A stretch of DNA of 8,279 nucleotides from Desulfobacteraceae bacterium (GCA_024636355.1 JAGXHH010000097.1:1-8279); one strand, 5' to 3'; counted from the stretch's first letter, positions 1 through 6,260 are shown. The notes: a model not told the origin generated them from the sequence alone. Numbers and translations: made by a program.

Positions 1-113
1 ACCACATACATGACCTGACCTCCGGTATCGGCATCCCGTCCGAGTTCCGGATTGTCTAACCGGATCAATCCATGGATGCTGAACATTTGGACATAGAGCC
101 CTTCTTCAGCCAT
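1..113 (-). CDS. Sucrose-phosphate synthase-type glycosyltransferase, N-terminal fragment (cut by window start)
   Basis: Only the first 37 codons are present, read leftwards from an ATG at 113-111. The peptide has SIHGLIR at residues 12-18 and the glycine-rich ELGRDADTGGQ at residues 23-33, the hallmark N-terminus of the GT-B (GT4) domain in sucrose-phosphate synthases, which join UDP-glucose to fructose 6-phosphate in the cytoplasm. Sucrose synthase shares this motif but carries a long regulatory region before it. Here the motif starts almost at the initiator Met, so the synthase of sucrose phosphate is the better call. An AGGTGA ribosome site lies just upstream, inside the kinase gene. The start overlaps the kinase stop by 8 bp (ATGGCTGA), which points to translational coupling. 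Whether a HAD phosphatase domain follows cannot be seen. Confidence 0.8.
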   Translation of the reverse strand, partial: MAEEGLYVQMFSIHGLIRLDNPELGRDADTGGQVMYV

Positions 114-1014
114 TTTCGTCACCTGTCAGTTGTTGCTTGTAGGATTTATAAAAATCAGGGTTGTCCGGGACGGCTCCCTTGATACGGCAGATGTCGGAAG
201 CAAATGCAGTGCCGATCGAAAGAATCCGTTGCGGCGGCCAGTCGTTTAAGCAACCGATTGCCAGTATGGCGCTGTAGGCGTCTCCTGCGCCGACCGTATC
301 GACGATCTGGTCGATTTCCGGGACCTCTATTGTATAATGGTCGGCCGGGGTGAAGATTTCGCTGCCGTTGCCGCCGCGGGTCAGCGCCAGAAGTTCGATA
401 TTATAATAGGTCATGAGCCATTCGACAAACGGTTCATGAGGCAAGCTGCTGTCGAACATCTTCCGAATGTAATCGAGCTCGTCATCATTTAGTTTCAGGA
501 TATCGGCATGTTTAAGAGAGGATTTTATAATTTCGTGATTGAAACAGTTCGGCCGCAGGTTGATATCGTAGAAGCATCTGGCATGGGGCGGTTTTTTCGC
601 GAGAAATGCCTGGGTGCGCAAAAATGCGGAAGGGGTTCTCTGCATAAGTGTGCCGAAATAGATCAGTTCCAGCGGTTCCTTTTGCACCAGATCCCCTGGA
701 GTTTCAGTAAATTCAATATGGTCGTATGCCACATCGGGATGAATGTCGAAGGAATGTCCGCCGGAGCCGTCGGGTGTGACCGTAACCCGGCCGGTCGGGT
801 GATCCGGGTCCACCTGAATATGGCGCGCGTCAAATCCGTCTGTTTCCAGGAGATTTAGAATTTCGGTTCCAAGGGCATCTTCGCCTATCCGGGAAACGAA
901 TGTGACCGGTATGCCGAATTGTTTCAGGTGATAGGCAAAATTAAACGGCGCACCTCCGAAGCGCTGGTATGCCGGAAATATATCTGCCAGAATTTCGCCG
1001 ATGACGAGTACCAC
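106..1014 (-). CDS. PfkB-family carbohydrate kinase, probable fructokinase
   Basis: A 302-residue cytoplasmic ribokinase/PfkB-family kinase that phosphorylates a sugar with ATP; fructose is the likeliest substrate given the neighbour. Visible motifs are the N-terminal PfkB signature GGAPFNFAYHL (20-30) with RIGEDALG (42-49), FYDINLRPN (148-156), KLNDDE (174-179), LTRGGNGSEIF (211-221), and the C-terminal signature DTVGAGDAY (239-247) with its anion-hole glycines and catalytic base Asp245. Length is normal for the family. The start is GTG at 1014-1012, supported by a GGAGG ribosome site (cctcc at 1019-1023 on the plus strand) four bases upstream. The gene runs into the downstream sucrose-phosphate synthase with overlapping stop and start, so it probably makes fructose 6-phosphate for sucrose synthesis or recycles fructose released from sucrose. 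Substrate specificity is inferred from context. Confidence 0.88.
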   Translation of the reverse strand: MVLVIGEILADIFPAYQRFGGAPFNFAYHLKQFGIPVTFVSRIGEDALGTEILNLLETDGFDARHIQVDPDHPTGRVTVTPDGSGGHSFDIHPDVAYDHIEFTETPGDLVQKEPLELIYFGTLMQRTPSAFLRTQAFLAKKPPHARCFYDINLRPNCFNHEIIKSSLKHADILKLNDDELDYIRKMFDSSLPHEPFVEWLMTYYNIELLALTRGGNGSEIFTPADHYTIEVPEIDQIVDTVGAGDAYSAILAIGCLNDWPPQRILSIGTAFASDICRIKGAVPDNPDFYKSYKQQLTGDENG

Positions 1015-1043
1015 AAAGCCTCCGTTATAATTAGTTTTTTAAT

Positions 1044-1072
1044 AAATTAACGTTTTGCGTGCGTCATGTCAA
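1044..1072 (-). promoter_or_regulatory. Sigma70-like promoter for the sugar kinase/sucrose-phosphate synthase operon
   Basis: On the minus strand a perfect -35 TTGACA (1072-1067) is followed after 17 bases by TAATTT (1049-1044), a 3/6 match to the -10 consensus in a very AT-rich stretch. Transcription would start near 1036, leaving a leader of about 20 bases before the GTG. No operator is recognisable around it. Confidence 0.5.
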
Positions 1073-1171
1073 CCATCGGAAAGGCCGTTTCGGCTTCGGA
1101 GATGTGTTTGGCGTATTTAAATCAGGTGATATCCGCCGTATTTTCCACCGATACATTACATGAAACAGAAT

Positions 1172-1199
1172 CGGGTTTCAACCCGTATCCCGGTTGAAA
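1172..1199. repeat. Two mutually exclusive palindromes in the divergent intergenic region
   Basis: CGGGTT-TC-AACCCG (1172-1185) forms a compact 6-bp stem. The same bases also take part in TTTCAACC-N8-GGTTGAAA (1176-1199), an 8-bp stem. Only one of the two can form at a time. No T-tract follows on either strand, so neither looks like an intrinsic terminator. A regulator-binding site is possible, but no matching regulator is nearby. Confidence 0.5.
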
Positions 1200-1259
1200 G
1201 GCGACGGAGGTGAATCCAAATATCCGAAATCCTGATTCAGGCCGCCTATAAAAAACCGT

Positions 1260-1288
1260 TTGACAAGGCATCCCGGATGATCCATTGT
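1260..1288 (+). promoter_or_regulatory. Promoter of the cadC-cadA-like metal efflux operon
   Basis: TTGACA (1260-1265) is a perfect -35. A 17-base spacer leads to CATTGT (1283-1288), a 3/6 -10 match. The repressor operator begins on the next base, so bound repressor would sit over the transcription start and block RNA polymerase, the usual arrangement for ArsR/SmtB-controlled promoters. The -35 is convincing; the exact -10 is less certain. Confidence 0.5.
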
Positions 1289-1312
1289 ATGAACGTTTGT
1301 TCATGTGTTCAT
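1289..1312 (+). promoter_or_regulatory. ArsR/SmtB-type operator (TGAA-N6-TTCA) with an extra half-site
   Basis: ATGAAC-GTTT-GTTCAT at 1289-1304 is a perfect 6-bp inverted repeat with a 4-base centre. It fits the TGAA-N6-TTCA core known for SmtB/CzrA/CadC-class operators. A third GTTCAT half-site follows at 1307-1312, two bases further on. The site lies just upstream of the regulator gene and just after its -10, which implies negative autoregulation. Confidence 0.72.
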
Positions 1313-1345
1313 TTGTTTAATCACCCTCCTTCAGGTAGCAAATTT

Positions 1346-1723
1346 ATGGAAAAACAGGATTTGGGCAAACGGAAAGACGAGTATGCGTGCAGTTGCCGGA
1401 TCATCCACGAGGACATCCTGCGGTCCGTTCGCAAGCAGATGCCCGAAGTGGTCCAGCTCTGCAATCTGGCGGATTTTTTTAAACTTTTTGGCGACAGCAC
1501 GCGAATCGGAATTCTCTGGGCATTGTGCGAATCGGAGATGTGTGTCTGCGATATTTCTGCGCTGCTCAATATGGAACAATCCGCAGTTTCCCACCAGTTG
1601 AAAATCCTCAAGCAAAGCCGGATTGTCAAAAACCGGCGCGACGGCAAAGTGATCTATTACTCGCTGGATGACGATCACATTCGCGACGTGTTGAATCTCG
1701 GCATGCAGCACCTCATGGAATAA
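1346..1723 (+). CDS. cadC: CadC-like ArsR/SmtB-family metal-sensing repressor
   Basis: A 125-residue winged-helix repressor that releases DNA on binding metal, and by context controls the ATPase behind it. The HTH spans roughly residues 66-90 (MCVCDISALL then VSHQLKILKQ), followed by the wing (NRRDGKVIYYSL). Two metal sites are visible. The alpha3N-type thiolate site has Cys15 and Cys17 in the N-terminal arm and Cys66 and Cys68 in the CVC motif, as in Cd/Pb/Zn sensors. The alpha5 site has Asp109, His111, His122 and Glu125, with the same spacing as the CadC D-x-H/H-x2-E zinc site; Glu125 is the last residue. The ATG at 1346 is preferred over one at 1277 because the upstream frame crosses the operator and the predicted transcription start, and family proteins begin here. 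A modest AGGT ribosome site lies about nine bases upstream. Family and role are strong; the exact metal is inferred. Confidence 0.88.
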   Translation: MEKQDLGKRKDEYACSCRIIHEDILRSVRKQMPEVVQLCNLADFFKLFGDSTRIGILWALCESEMCVCDISALLNMEQSAVSHQLKILKQSRIVKNRRDGKVIYYSLDDDHIRDVLNLGMQHLME

Positions 1724-1786
1724 TTAAATACATTTTTATGAGGCAAACTGCATTTATTATAAAATTTGAACGTTTTCGGGTTTTAA

Positions 1787-3979
1787 ATGATGGAAAAATA
1801 TCGCGTCAAGAATTTGGACTGCGCTCATTGCGCAATTAAGATTGAAACCGCCGTAAAAAAAGTCCCCGGGGTTCACTGGGCATCCCTTGATTTCGCAACC
1901 CTGACGCTGCACATCGATGCGGAAGATACCCGGGAGGCCATAAAGGCTGTCCACGAAACAGACCCCAATATCGAACTCAAATCGGTTGCCGCCGTTTCGG
2001 GGAGTTTGCCGGACAGCAACACATTCAATCCAAAAAGCAAGCTGATCGAACTGTCGCTTGCAGCGGTCATGTTCGCCATTATCCTTTTTTTCGATTACGG
2101 GGTGCATGTCCGACTGCCTGAAATGCTGTTTATGGCCCTGGCCATGGGTACCTACCTGTTTTCCGGGTGGAACGTTCTGGCATCGGCTGTTCGAACCGTC
2201 CGAAAGAAGGCCTTTTTTGATGAAAACGTGCTGATGGTTATCGCAACCGTCGGCGCCATGGCCATCGGGGCCTTTTCCGAGGCCGTGGGCGTCATGCTGT
2301 TTTACAAGGCGGGCGAGTTTTTTCAGGAACTGGCGGTCAACCGGTCGCGCGGTTCCATTCGGGCGCTGCTTGCCGAAAAGCCGGGTTATGCGAACCTGCA
2401 GACCGAATCCGGCCTTCGGCAGGTACCGCCGGAGGCGGTGCGCGTCGGCGAGGTGATCGTCGTTAAACCGGGTGAAAAAATGCCGCTCGACGGCCGGGTG
2501 CTGACCGGATCTTCCCAGGTGGATCCATCTGTACTCACCGGCGAATCCGTGCCGAAAACCATCCGTACCGGCGATTGTGTCATGGCAGGCGAGGTGAACA
2601 TGACCGGCGCGGTAATGGTCGAGGTGACCCGCCCCTATGCTGAGTCGTCGATCGCCAGAATGCTGGAGATGGTTGAAAACGCATCGGCGCGGAAAACGGC
2701 CACCGAAAATTTCATTACGGTCTTTGCCCGGTACTATACGCCCGCCATGGTGGCGGCGGCTGCGTGCATTGCGTTCATTCCCCCGCTGTTCATTGCCGAA
2801 GCGGCGTTTTCGACATGGATTTACCGGGCACTGGTGCTCCTGGTCATCTCCTGTCCCTGCGCTCTGGTCATCAGCATCCCCCTCGGGTATTTCGGGGGTA
2901 TCGGCCGGGCGTCGGGCAACGGGATACTGGTCAAAGGGTCGAATTACCTCGATGCCCTGGCCGGGGTCAAAACCGTCGTTTTCGATAAGACCGGAACGCT
3001 TACCGAAGGGGTTTTTAAGGTAAAGGACGTCATTGCCCGAAACGGGTATTCGGCAGACCGGATTCTTGAATTTGCAGCCATGGCGGAACAGCACTCCAAT
3101 CACCCGATCGCACGATCGATTCTTGATGCCTACATCGGCAGCGGCAACACCATGCCTGCGGTTGCAGTCGATGATCATGCCGAAATCTCCGGGGCCGGCG
3201 TCAAGACACAGGTCAACGGAACACAGATAATCGTTGGAAACGATCGGTTGATGATTCAGGAACAAATCGATTTTGATGAATGCCCCATTGAAGGGACGGT
3301 GGCCCACGTCGCGGTAAACGGCACTTATGCGGGGTATGTCGTCATCGGTGACCGGATAAGGAAGGATTCTGTCGAGGCCATTGCCGCGTTGCGCAGAAAT
3401 GGCGTCAAACGCATCATTATGCTGACCGGGGACAACCAGTGTGCCGCCGACAGCATTGCGGCCCAGCTCGATCTGGACGAATACCACGCCGGGCTGCTGC
3501 CGGAAGACAAGGTGCGCATTTTTGAACAACTCCAGGAGAAATATGGTCAAAACGGCCGGATTGCATTTGTCGGAGACGGCATCAACGATGCCCCGGTCAT
3601 TGCCCGGGCCGATGTCGGGGTCGCCATGGGGGTTCTGGGGTCCGATGCGGCCATCGAGACCGCCGATGTGGTCCTGATGACCGATTCCCCTGCCAAAATG
3701 GCCGAAGCGGTGGCCATCGGAAAGTATACCCGGATGATCGTCTGGCAGAACATCTTCCTGGCGCTTTCCATTAAGGCCGTCGTCATCGTTCTCGGTACAA
3801 TGGGACTTGCTTCCATGTGGGCCGCCGTGTTTGCCGATGTCGGCACCGCGCTGATGGCCGTGGTCAATTCCACAAGGGCGCTGAAAAGCCGGATTCGAAC
3901 CGACGAGGGTTCTGCGGAGGAGAAGACGTTTCCGGCAGAGCCCGAAGAAGATGTGTGTATCGGTCAGTCCGCTGCTTGA
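1787..3979 (+). CDS. cadA: P1B-type heavy-metal-exporting ATPase (Zn/Cd/Pb, CadA/ZntA-like)
   Basis: A 730-residue inner-membrane pump that exports soft divalent metals at the cost of ATP. In order: an N-terminal HMA domain with the CAHC metal site (Cys12, Cys15); about eight membrane segments (roughly 86-102, 112-132, 146-160, 161-180, 318-338, 343-370, 653-671, 673-693); the actuator loop with TGES (251-254); the CPC transport motif (356-358); the phosphorylated Asp400 in DKTGTLTEG; the SNHP motif (437-440); TGDN (547-550); and the hinge GDGINDAP (596-603). Asp684 in the last membrane segment (VFADVG) is the residue typical of the Zn/Cd/Pb subgroup and argues against copper. Translation starts at ATG 1787 or the adjoining ATG 1790; the ribosome site is weak. 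It follows the repressor by 63 bases, so the pair forms one regulated operon. A charged tail of about 30 residues with one Cys (724) ends the protein, and its last codons overlap the convergent cyclophilin gene. Confidence 0.93.
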   Translation: MMEKYRVKNLDCAHCAIKIETAVKKVPGVHWASLDFATLTLHIDAEDTREAIKAVHETDPNIELKSVAAVSGSLPDSNTFNPKSKLIELSLAAVMFAIILFFDYGVHVRLPEMLFMALAMGTYLFSGWNVLASAVRTVRKKAFFDENVLMVIATVGAMAIGAFSEAVGVMLFYKAGEFFQELAVNRSRGSIRALLAEKPGYANLQTESGLRQVPPEAVRVGEVIVVKPGEKMPLDGRVLTGSSQVDPSVLTGESVPKTIRTGDCVMAGEVNMTGAVMVEVTRPYAESSIARMLEMVENASARKTATENFITVFARYYTPAMVAAAACIAFIPPLFIAEAAFSTWIYRALVLLVISCPCALVISIPLGYFGGIGRASGNGILVKGSNYLDALAGVKTVVFDKTGTLTEGVFKVKDVIARNGYSADRILEFAAMAEQHSNHPIARSILDAYIGSGNTMPAVAVDDHAEISGAGVKTQVNGTQIIVGNDRLMIQEQIDFDECPIEGTVAHVAVNGTYAGYVVIGDRIRKDSVEAIAALRRNGVKRIIMLTGDNQCAADSIAAQLDLDEYHAGLLPEDKVRIFEQLQEKYGQNGRIAFVGDGINDAPVIARADVGVAMGVLGSDAAIETADVVLMTDSPAKMAEAVAIGKYTRMIVWQNIFLALSIKAVVIVLGTMGLASMWAAVFADVGTALMAVVNSTRALKSRIRTDEGSAEEKTFPAEPEEDVCIGQSAA

Positions 3980-4575
3980 TTCCTGCTCGAATTTAAAATA
4001 ACCGCCTTTTCAATGAGTACCGGATCAACCGGCACATCCCGGTGCATGCCCTTGCTGGTGGTCGGCAGTTTTTCGATGGCATCGACCACGTCCATGCCGT
4101 CCACGACCTTGCCGAAGACAGTATATCCCCATTCCCGCGGTGTTTTTGCCTTGAAATCAAGAAAGGCATTGTCCACCGTGTTGATGAAGAACTGGGAGGT
4201 GGCGGAATGGGGATCCGATGTTCTGGCCATGGCGATCGTACCCCGCAGGTTTTTAAGCCCGTTGTCCGCCTCGTTGACAACCGGATCACCGGCGGGCCGG
4301 GCGGCCATGTCTTTGGTCATTCCCCCGCCCTGGATCATAAAACCTTTAATAACGCGGTGAAATATGGTGCCGTCGTAATCGCCTGCCTTTACATGCGAGA
4401 TAAAGTTGGCGACCGTTTTCGGGGCATCCTGGGGAGCGAGTTCAATCACGATGGCCCCGCGGGACGTTTCCAGCCGTACCTTCGGGCTGTCTGTCGCCTT
4501 GTCTTCCGCAAAGGCAAATGGCATGATCGTTCCGATTGTTGCCAGGATTGAAACAAGCAATATCAAGTGTTTCAT
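3964..4575 (-). CDS. Exported cyclophilin-type peptidyl-prolyl cis-trans isomerase
   Basis: A 203-residue cyclophilin that catalyses proline isomerisation during protein folding. Residues 1-23 form a Sec signal peptide (Lys2, a hydrophobic core, cleavage after AFA), placing the enzyme in the periplasm as for E. coli PpiA. The catalytic core is intact: FHRVIKGFMIQGGG (72-85) with Arg74 and Gln82, MARTSDPHSATSQFFI (116-131), and GYTVFGKVVDGMDVVD (150-165). No lipobox is present. The ATG at 4575 is supported by AAGGAG (ctcctt at 4585-4590 on the plus strand) and by the signal peptide starting there. The gene has its own promoter at 4643-4671 and is convergent with the ATPase, sharing 16 bp at the 3' ends. 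It has no functional tie to the metal operon that I can see. Confidence 0.93.
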   Translation of the reverse strand: MKHLILLVSILATIGTIMPFAFAEDKATDSPKVRLETSRGAIVIELAPQDAPKTVANFISHVKAGDYDGTIFHRVIKGFMIQGGGMTKDMAARPAGDPVVNEADNGLKNLRGTIAMARTSDPHSATSQFFINTVDNAFLDFKAKTPREWGYTVFGKVVDGMDVVDAIEKLPTTSKGMHRDVPVDPVLIEKAVILNSSRNQAAD

Positions 4576-4642
4576 TTATGGAATCTCCTTTTTGTTCCTT
4601 TTTGATTCTGCATTGAAAATAAAAACGTCTTTCAGGGTCTGT

Positions 4643-4671
4643 TTTATATCTGAATACAGTTGATCGGTCAA
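4643..4671 (-). promoter_or_regulatory. Sigma70-like promoter of the cyclophilin gene
   Basis: On the minus strand, TTGACC (4671-4666, 5/6) and TATAAA (4648-4643, 5/6) are separated by an ideal 17 bases. The predicted start lies near 4636, giving a leader of about 60 bases. This is the best promoter match in the window. The -35 overlaps a short palindrome, TTGA-TCGG-TCAA (4660-4671). Confidence 0.62.
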
Positions 4672-4750
4672 TCATGAGCAGGTATGTTTGCAACTGTTCA
4701 GCCAATAAAAGCTCCCGTGCATGGTAACCCGGTCAGATATCGGGCAAAAG

Positions 4751-4785
4751 CAGAATTCAGGAGCCAGGAGCCAGAATTCAGAATG
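4751..4785. repeat. Five-unit 7-bp tandem repeat (CAGAATT/CAGGAGC type)
   Basis: Five consecutive heptamers start with CAG: CAGAATT, CAGGAGC, CAGGAGC, CAGAATT, CAGAATG. The two unit types are CAGAATK and CAGGAGC, in the order A-B-B-A-A. The array is intergenic and ends just before a GC-rich stretch. It looks like a slippage-prone minisatellite. I recall similar heptamer runs between genes of environmental deltaproteobacteria, but cannot check that here. Confidence 0.75.
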
Positions 4786-4853
4786 AGGTATTCGCCTCGG
4801 CTCAGTCATTATTTAAATTATCTGGTTATCCGGAAAACTCCAATTTATGATTT

Positions 4854-4914
4854 CTCTCGCAGAGCCGCTGAGGACGCGGAGAATTCCTCTGCGCTCCCAG
4901 CGTCTCTGCGAGAG
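4854..4914. repeat. Long intergenic imperfect palindrome (REP-like hairpin)
   Basis: Two 28-base arms (4854-4881 and 4887-4914) flank a 5-base loop (aattc). They pair at 23 of 28 positions, including an unbroken 11 bp at the base (CTCTCGCAGAG with CTCTGCGAGAG) and 5 bp next to it (CGCTG with CAGCG). No T-tract follows on either strand, so it is not a standard terminator. The compensating pattern and intergenic position fit a dispersed palindromic repeat family. Confidence 0.8.
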
Positions 4915-4994
4915 GAGACTCAATCTCTTTGGCACCAGAAAGTTTAGGGTGGCCCATCACTGGAGCGAATGATCTGAAAGGGTGAAAGGGTTCA

Positions 4995-6257
4995 ATGAAT
5001 ACGAATAAACCTCGCGATATCGGGTTCGAAAGGGCGCTTGCCCTGACAATGGAAAACGTCCATCCGCTCGACGATCAGATCCTTCGGGTAGATGAAGCCG
5101 TGGGATGGGTGGTTTCGCGTCCGGTATACGGCCGGGTCGATTCGCCCTCGGTCAATGCGTCCTTAAAAGACGGGTATGCCGTTTTTTCAGGCGATATCGC
5201 GGAAGCCGCTCCCGAAAATCCCGTGAGTTTATCCGTAACCGGTGTAATCGGCGCCGGCGACCGGTCTGATTTTCGGGTAACGCCCGGCACGGCGGTCCGG
5301 ATTCTTTCCGGGGCGCGTATCCCCGAGGGTGCCGATGCGGTTCTTGCCGAAGAATTCACCCGAATCGACGACGATATAATTTTTGCCCTGGCAGCCGCCG
5401 GTCCCGGCAGAAATATCCTGGAAAAAGGGACCGATGTTCGAATCGGAGAACTGCTGGTCAGTGCGGGTCAGGTCCTGCTCCCCCAGCTGGTCGGCCTCCT
5501 TGTGGCCGGAGGAATTTATGAAGTCCCGGTTTATCGGCGCCCCCGGGTCGGCCTGCTGGCCACCGGAAGTGAAATCCTGCTGCCGGGTGACGATTTTGTC
5601 GAGGGAAAGCTTTACGCCAGCAATATGGCGCTTCAGCATGCCTGGCTGCTTTCCGGCGGTTTTGATGTGGTGTTAAAGATTGCCGGTGACAGCGAATCCG
5701 ATATTTCGGATGCCATTGAATCGCTCATGGGCGAGGTCGACGTGGTGATTACGTCCGGGGGAGCCTGGAAGAGCGATCGGGACCTGGTTGTCAAAGTGCT
5801 CGATTCCCTAGGTTGGGAAATGATCTTCCACCGGGTGCGGATGGGACCCGGAAAAGCGGTCGGCATGGGAATTTTAAGCGATCGGCCGGTTTTTTGCCTG
5901 CCGGGCGGTCCGGCCTCCAACGAGACGGCCTTTATCATGCTGGTCTTCCCCGCCGTTCTCAAAATGGCAGGATACCATCATTGTCCTTACTTAAACCTTC
6001 ACGGCCGTCTGGACCGGACCGTTTACGGGCAGCTCGACTGGACCCAGTTCATCCAGTGCGATCTGGCGGCCGATGCCGGCGGTATTCTTCTTTATCCCCG
6101 TAAAATAAAGAGCCGCATGGCCGCCATGGCAAAAACTCCCGCAGTCGTCATCATCCCGGAAGGCATCGAACGCATCGCCGAAGGCACCGTGGTCCCGTTT
6201 ATCTGCGTCGATCCGCATCTGTTTGCGTTTCCGATTCCGACAACATTCAGGTCATAA
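4995..6257 (+). CDS. moeA: MoeA-like molybdopterin molybdenumtransferase, divergent
   Basis: A 420-residue cytoplasmic enzyme of molybdenum cofactor synthesis; MoeA inserts molybdate (or tungstate) into adenylylated molybdopterin. The MoeA N-terminal region is seen in SLKDGYAV (56-63, Asp59 at the catalytic position of E. coli MoeA), ILSGARIPEGADAVLAEE (103-120) and KGTDVRIGE (144-152). The MPT-binding (MoCF) domain follows: VGLLATGSEIL (185-195), VVITSGGAWKSDRDLV (250-265), MGPGKAVGMG (283-292) and CLPGGPASNETAF (301-313). Domain IV is the C-terminal beta barrel from about 332. Several motifs differ from the textbook versions (SGGVSVG, GNPVSA), so this may be a lineage-specific paralogue. 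The ATG at 4995 follows an AAAGGG ribosome site. It appears monocistronic and ends three bases before the convergent lipoprotein gene. Confidence 0.85.
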   Translation: MNTNKPRDIGFERALALTMENVHPLDDQILRVDEAVGWVVSRPVYGRVDSPSVNASLKDGYAVFSGDIAEAAPENPVSLSVTGVIGAGDRSDFRVTPGTAVRILSGARIPEGADAVLAEEFTRIDDDIIFALAAAGPGRNILEKGTDVRIGELLVSAGQVLLPQLVGLLVAGGIYEVPVYRRPRVGLLATGSEILLPGDDFVEGKLYASNMALQHAWLLSGGFDVVLKIAGDSESDISDAIESLMGEVDVVITSGGAWKSDRDLVVKVLDSLGWEMIFHRVRMGPGKAVGMGILSDRPVFCLPGGPASNETAFIMLVFPAVLKMAGYHHCPYLNLHGRLDRTVYGQLDWTQFIQCDLAADAGGILLYPRKIKSRMAAMAKTPAVVIIPEGIERIAEGTVVPFICVDPHLFAFPIPTTFRS

Positions 6258-6260
6258 ATT

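Larger units (their letters stand above)
1015..1345. other. Divergent intergenic region between the sugar kinase and cadC-like genes
   Basis: This 331-base gap holds two divergent promoters (1044-1072 minus, 1260-1288 plus), the repressor operator (1289-1312) and a pair of nested palindromes (1172-1199). The short hairpin GCCG-TTT-CGGC lies at 1084-1094. I see no convincing coding sequence; an open frame on the minus strand over 1122-1304 has no family features and would cross the operator. Confidence 0.6.
4576..4994. other. Divergent intergenic region with repeats, between the cyclophilin gene and moeA
   Basis: This 419-base gap holds the cyclophilin promoter, a 7-bp-period tandem repeat (4751-4785) and a long imperfect palindrome (4854-4914). 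The open frame on the plus strand over 4684-4947 runs through both repeats, has no domain features and is not accepted as a gene. I could not identify a convincing promoter for moeA here. Confidence 0.6.

Noticed and set aside
508..858. 116-codon open frame antisense to the sugar kinase
   Set aside because: The kinase on the opposite strand has both PfkB signatures; the antisense peptide has no family features.
1277..1345. Extended N-terminus of the CadC-like repressor
   Set aside because: The extra 23 codons run through the operator and the predicted transcription start, so they would not be transcribed from the proposed promoter. The protein matches the family from Met at 1346.
1757..3550. 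597-codon open frame antisense to the ATPase gene
   Set aside because: It has no recognisable domain, is rich in Arg, Gly, His and Asp as expected of an antisense shadow, and lies over a gene with every P-type ATPase motif intact. Long antisense frames are a by-product of codon bias in this kind of genome.
4659..4671. 13-base exact repeat GTTGATCGGTCAA, also at 8100-8112
   Set aside because: A pair of identical 13-mers in 8.3 kb is expected roughly half the time by chance. One copy lies in a -35 region and the other inside a coding hairpin, so there is no common context.
4930..4946. Possible sigma54 (-24/-12) promoter before moeA, from TGGCAC
   Set aside because: The -24 half is present but the -12 GC is missing at the required spacing (AGTT instead of TTGC).
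4684..4947. 87-codon plus-strand open frame between the cyclophilin gene and moeA
   Set aside because: It starts near the cyclophilin promoter and runs through the heptamer array and the long palindrome. The peptide is repeat-derived, with no ribosome site or domain.
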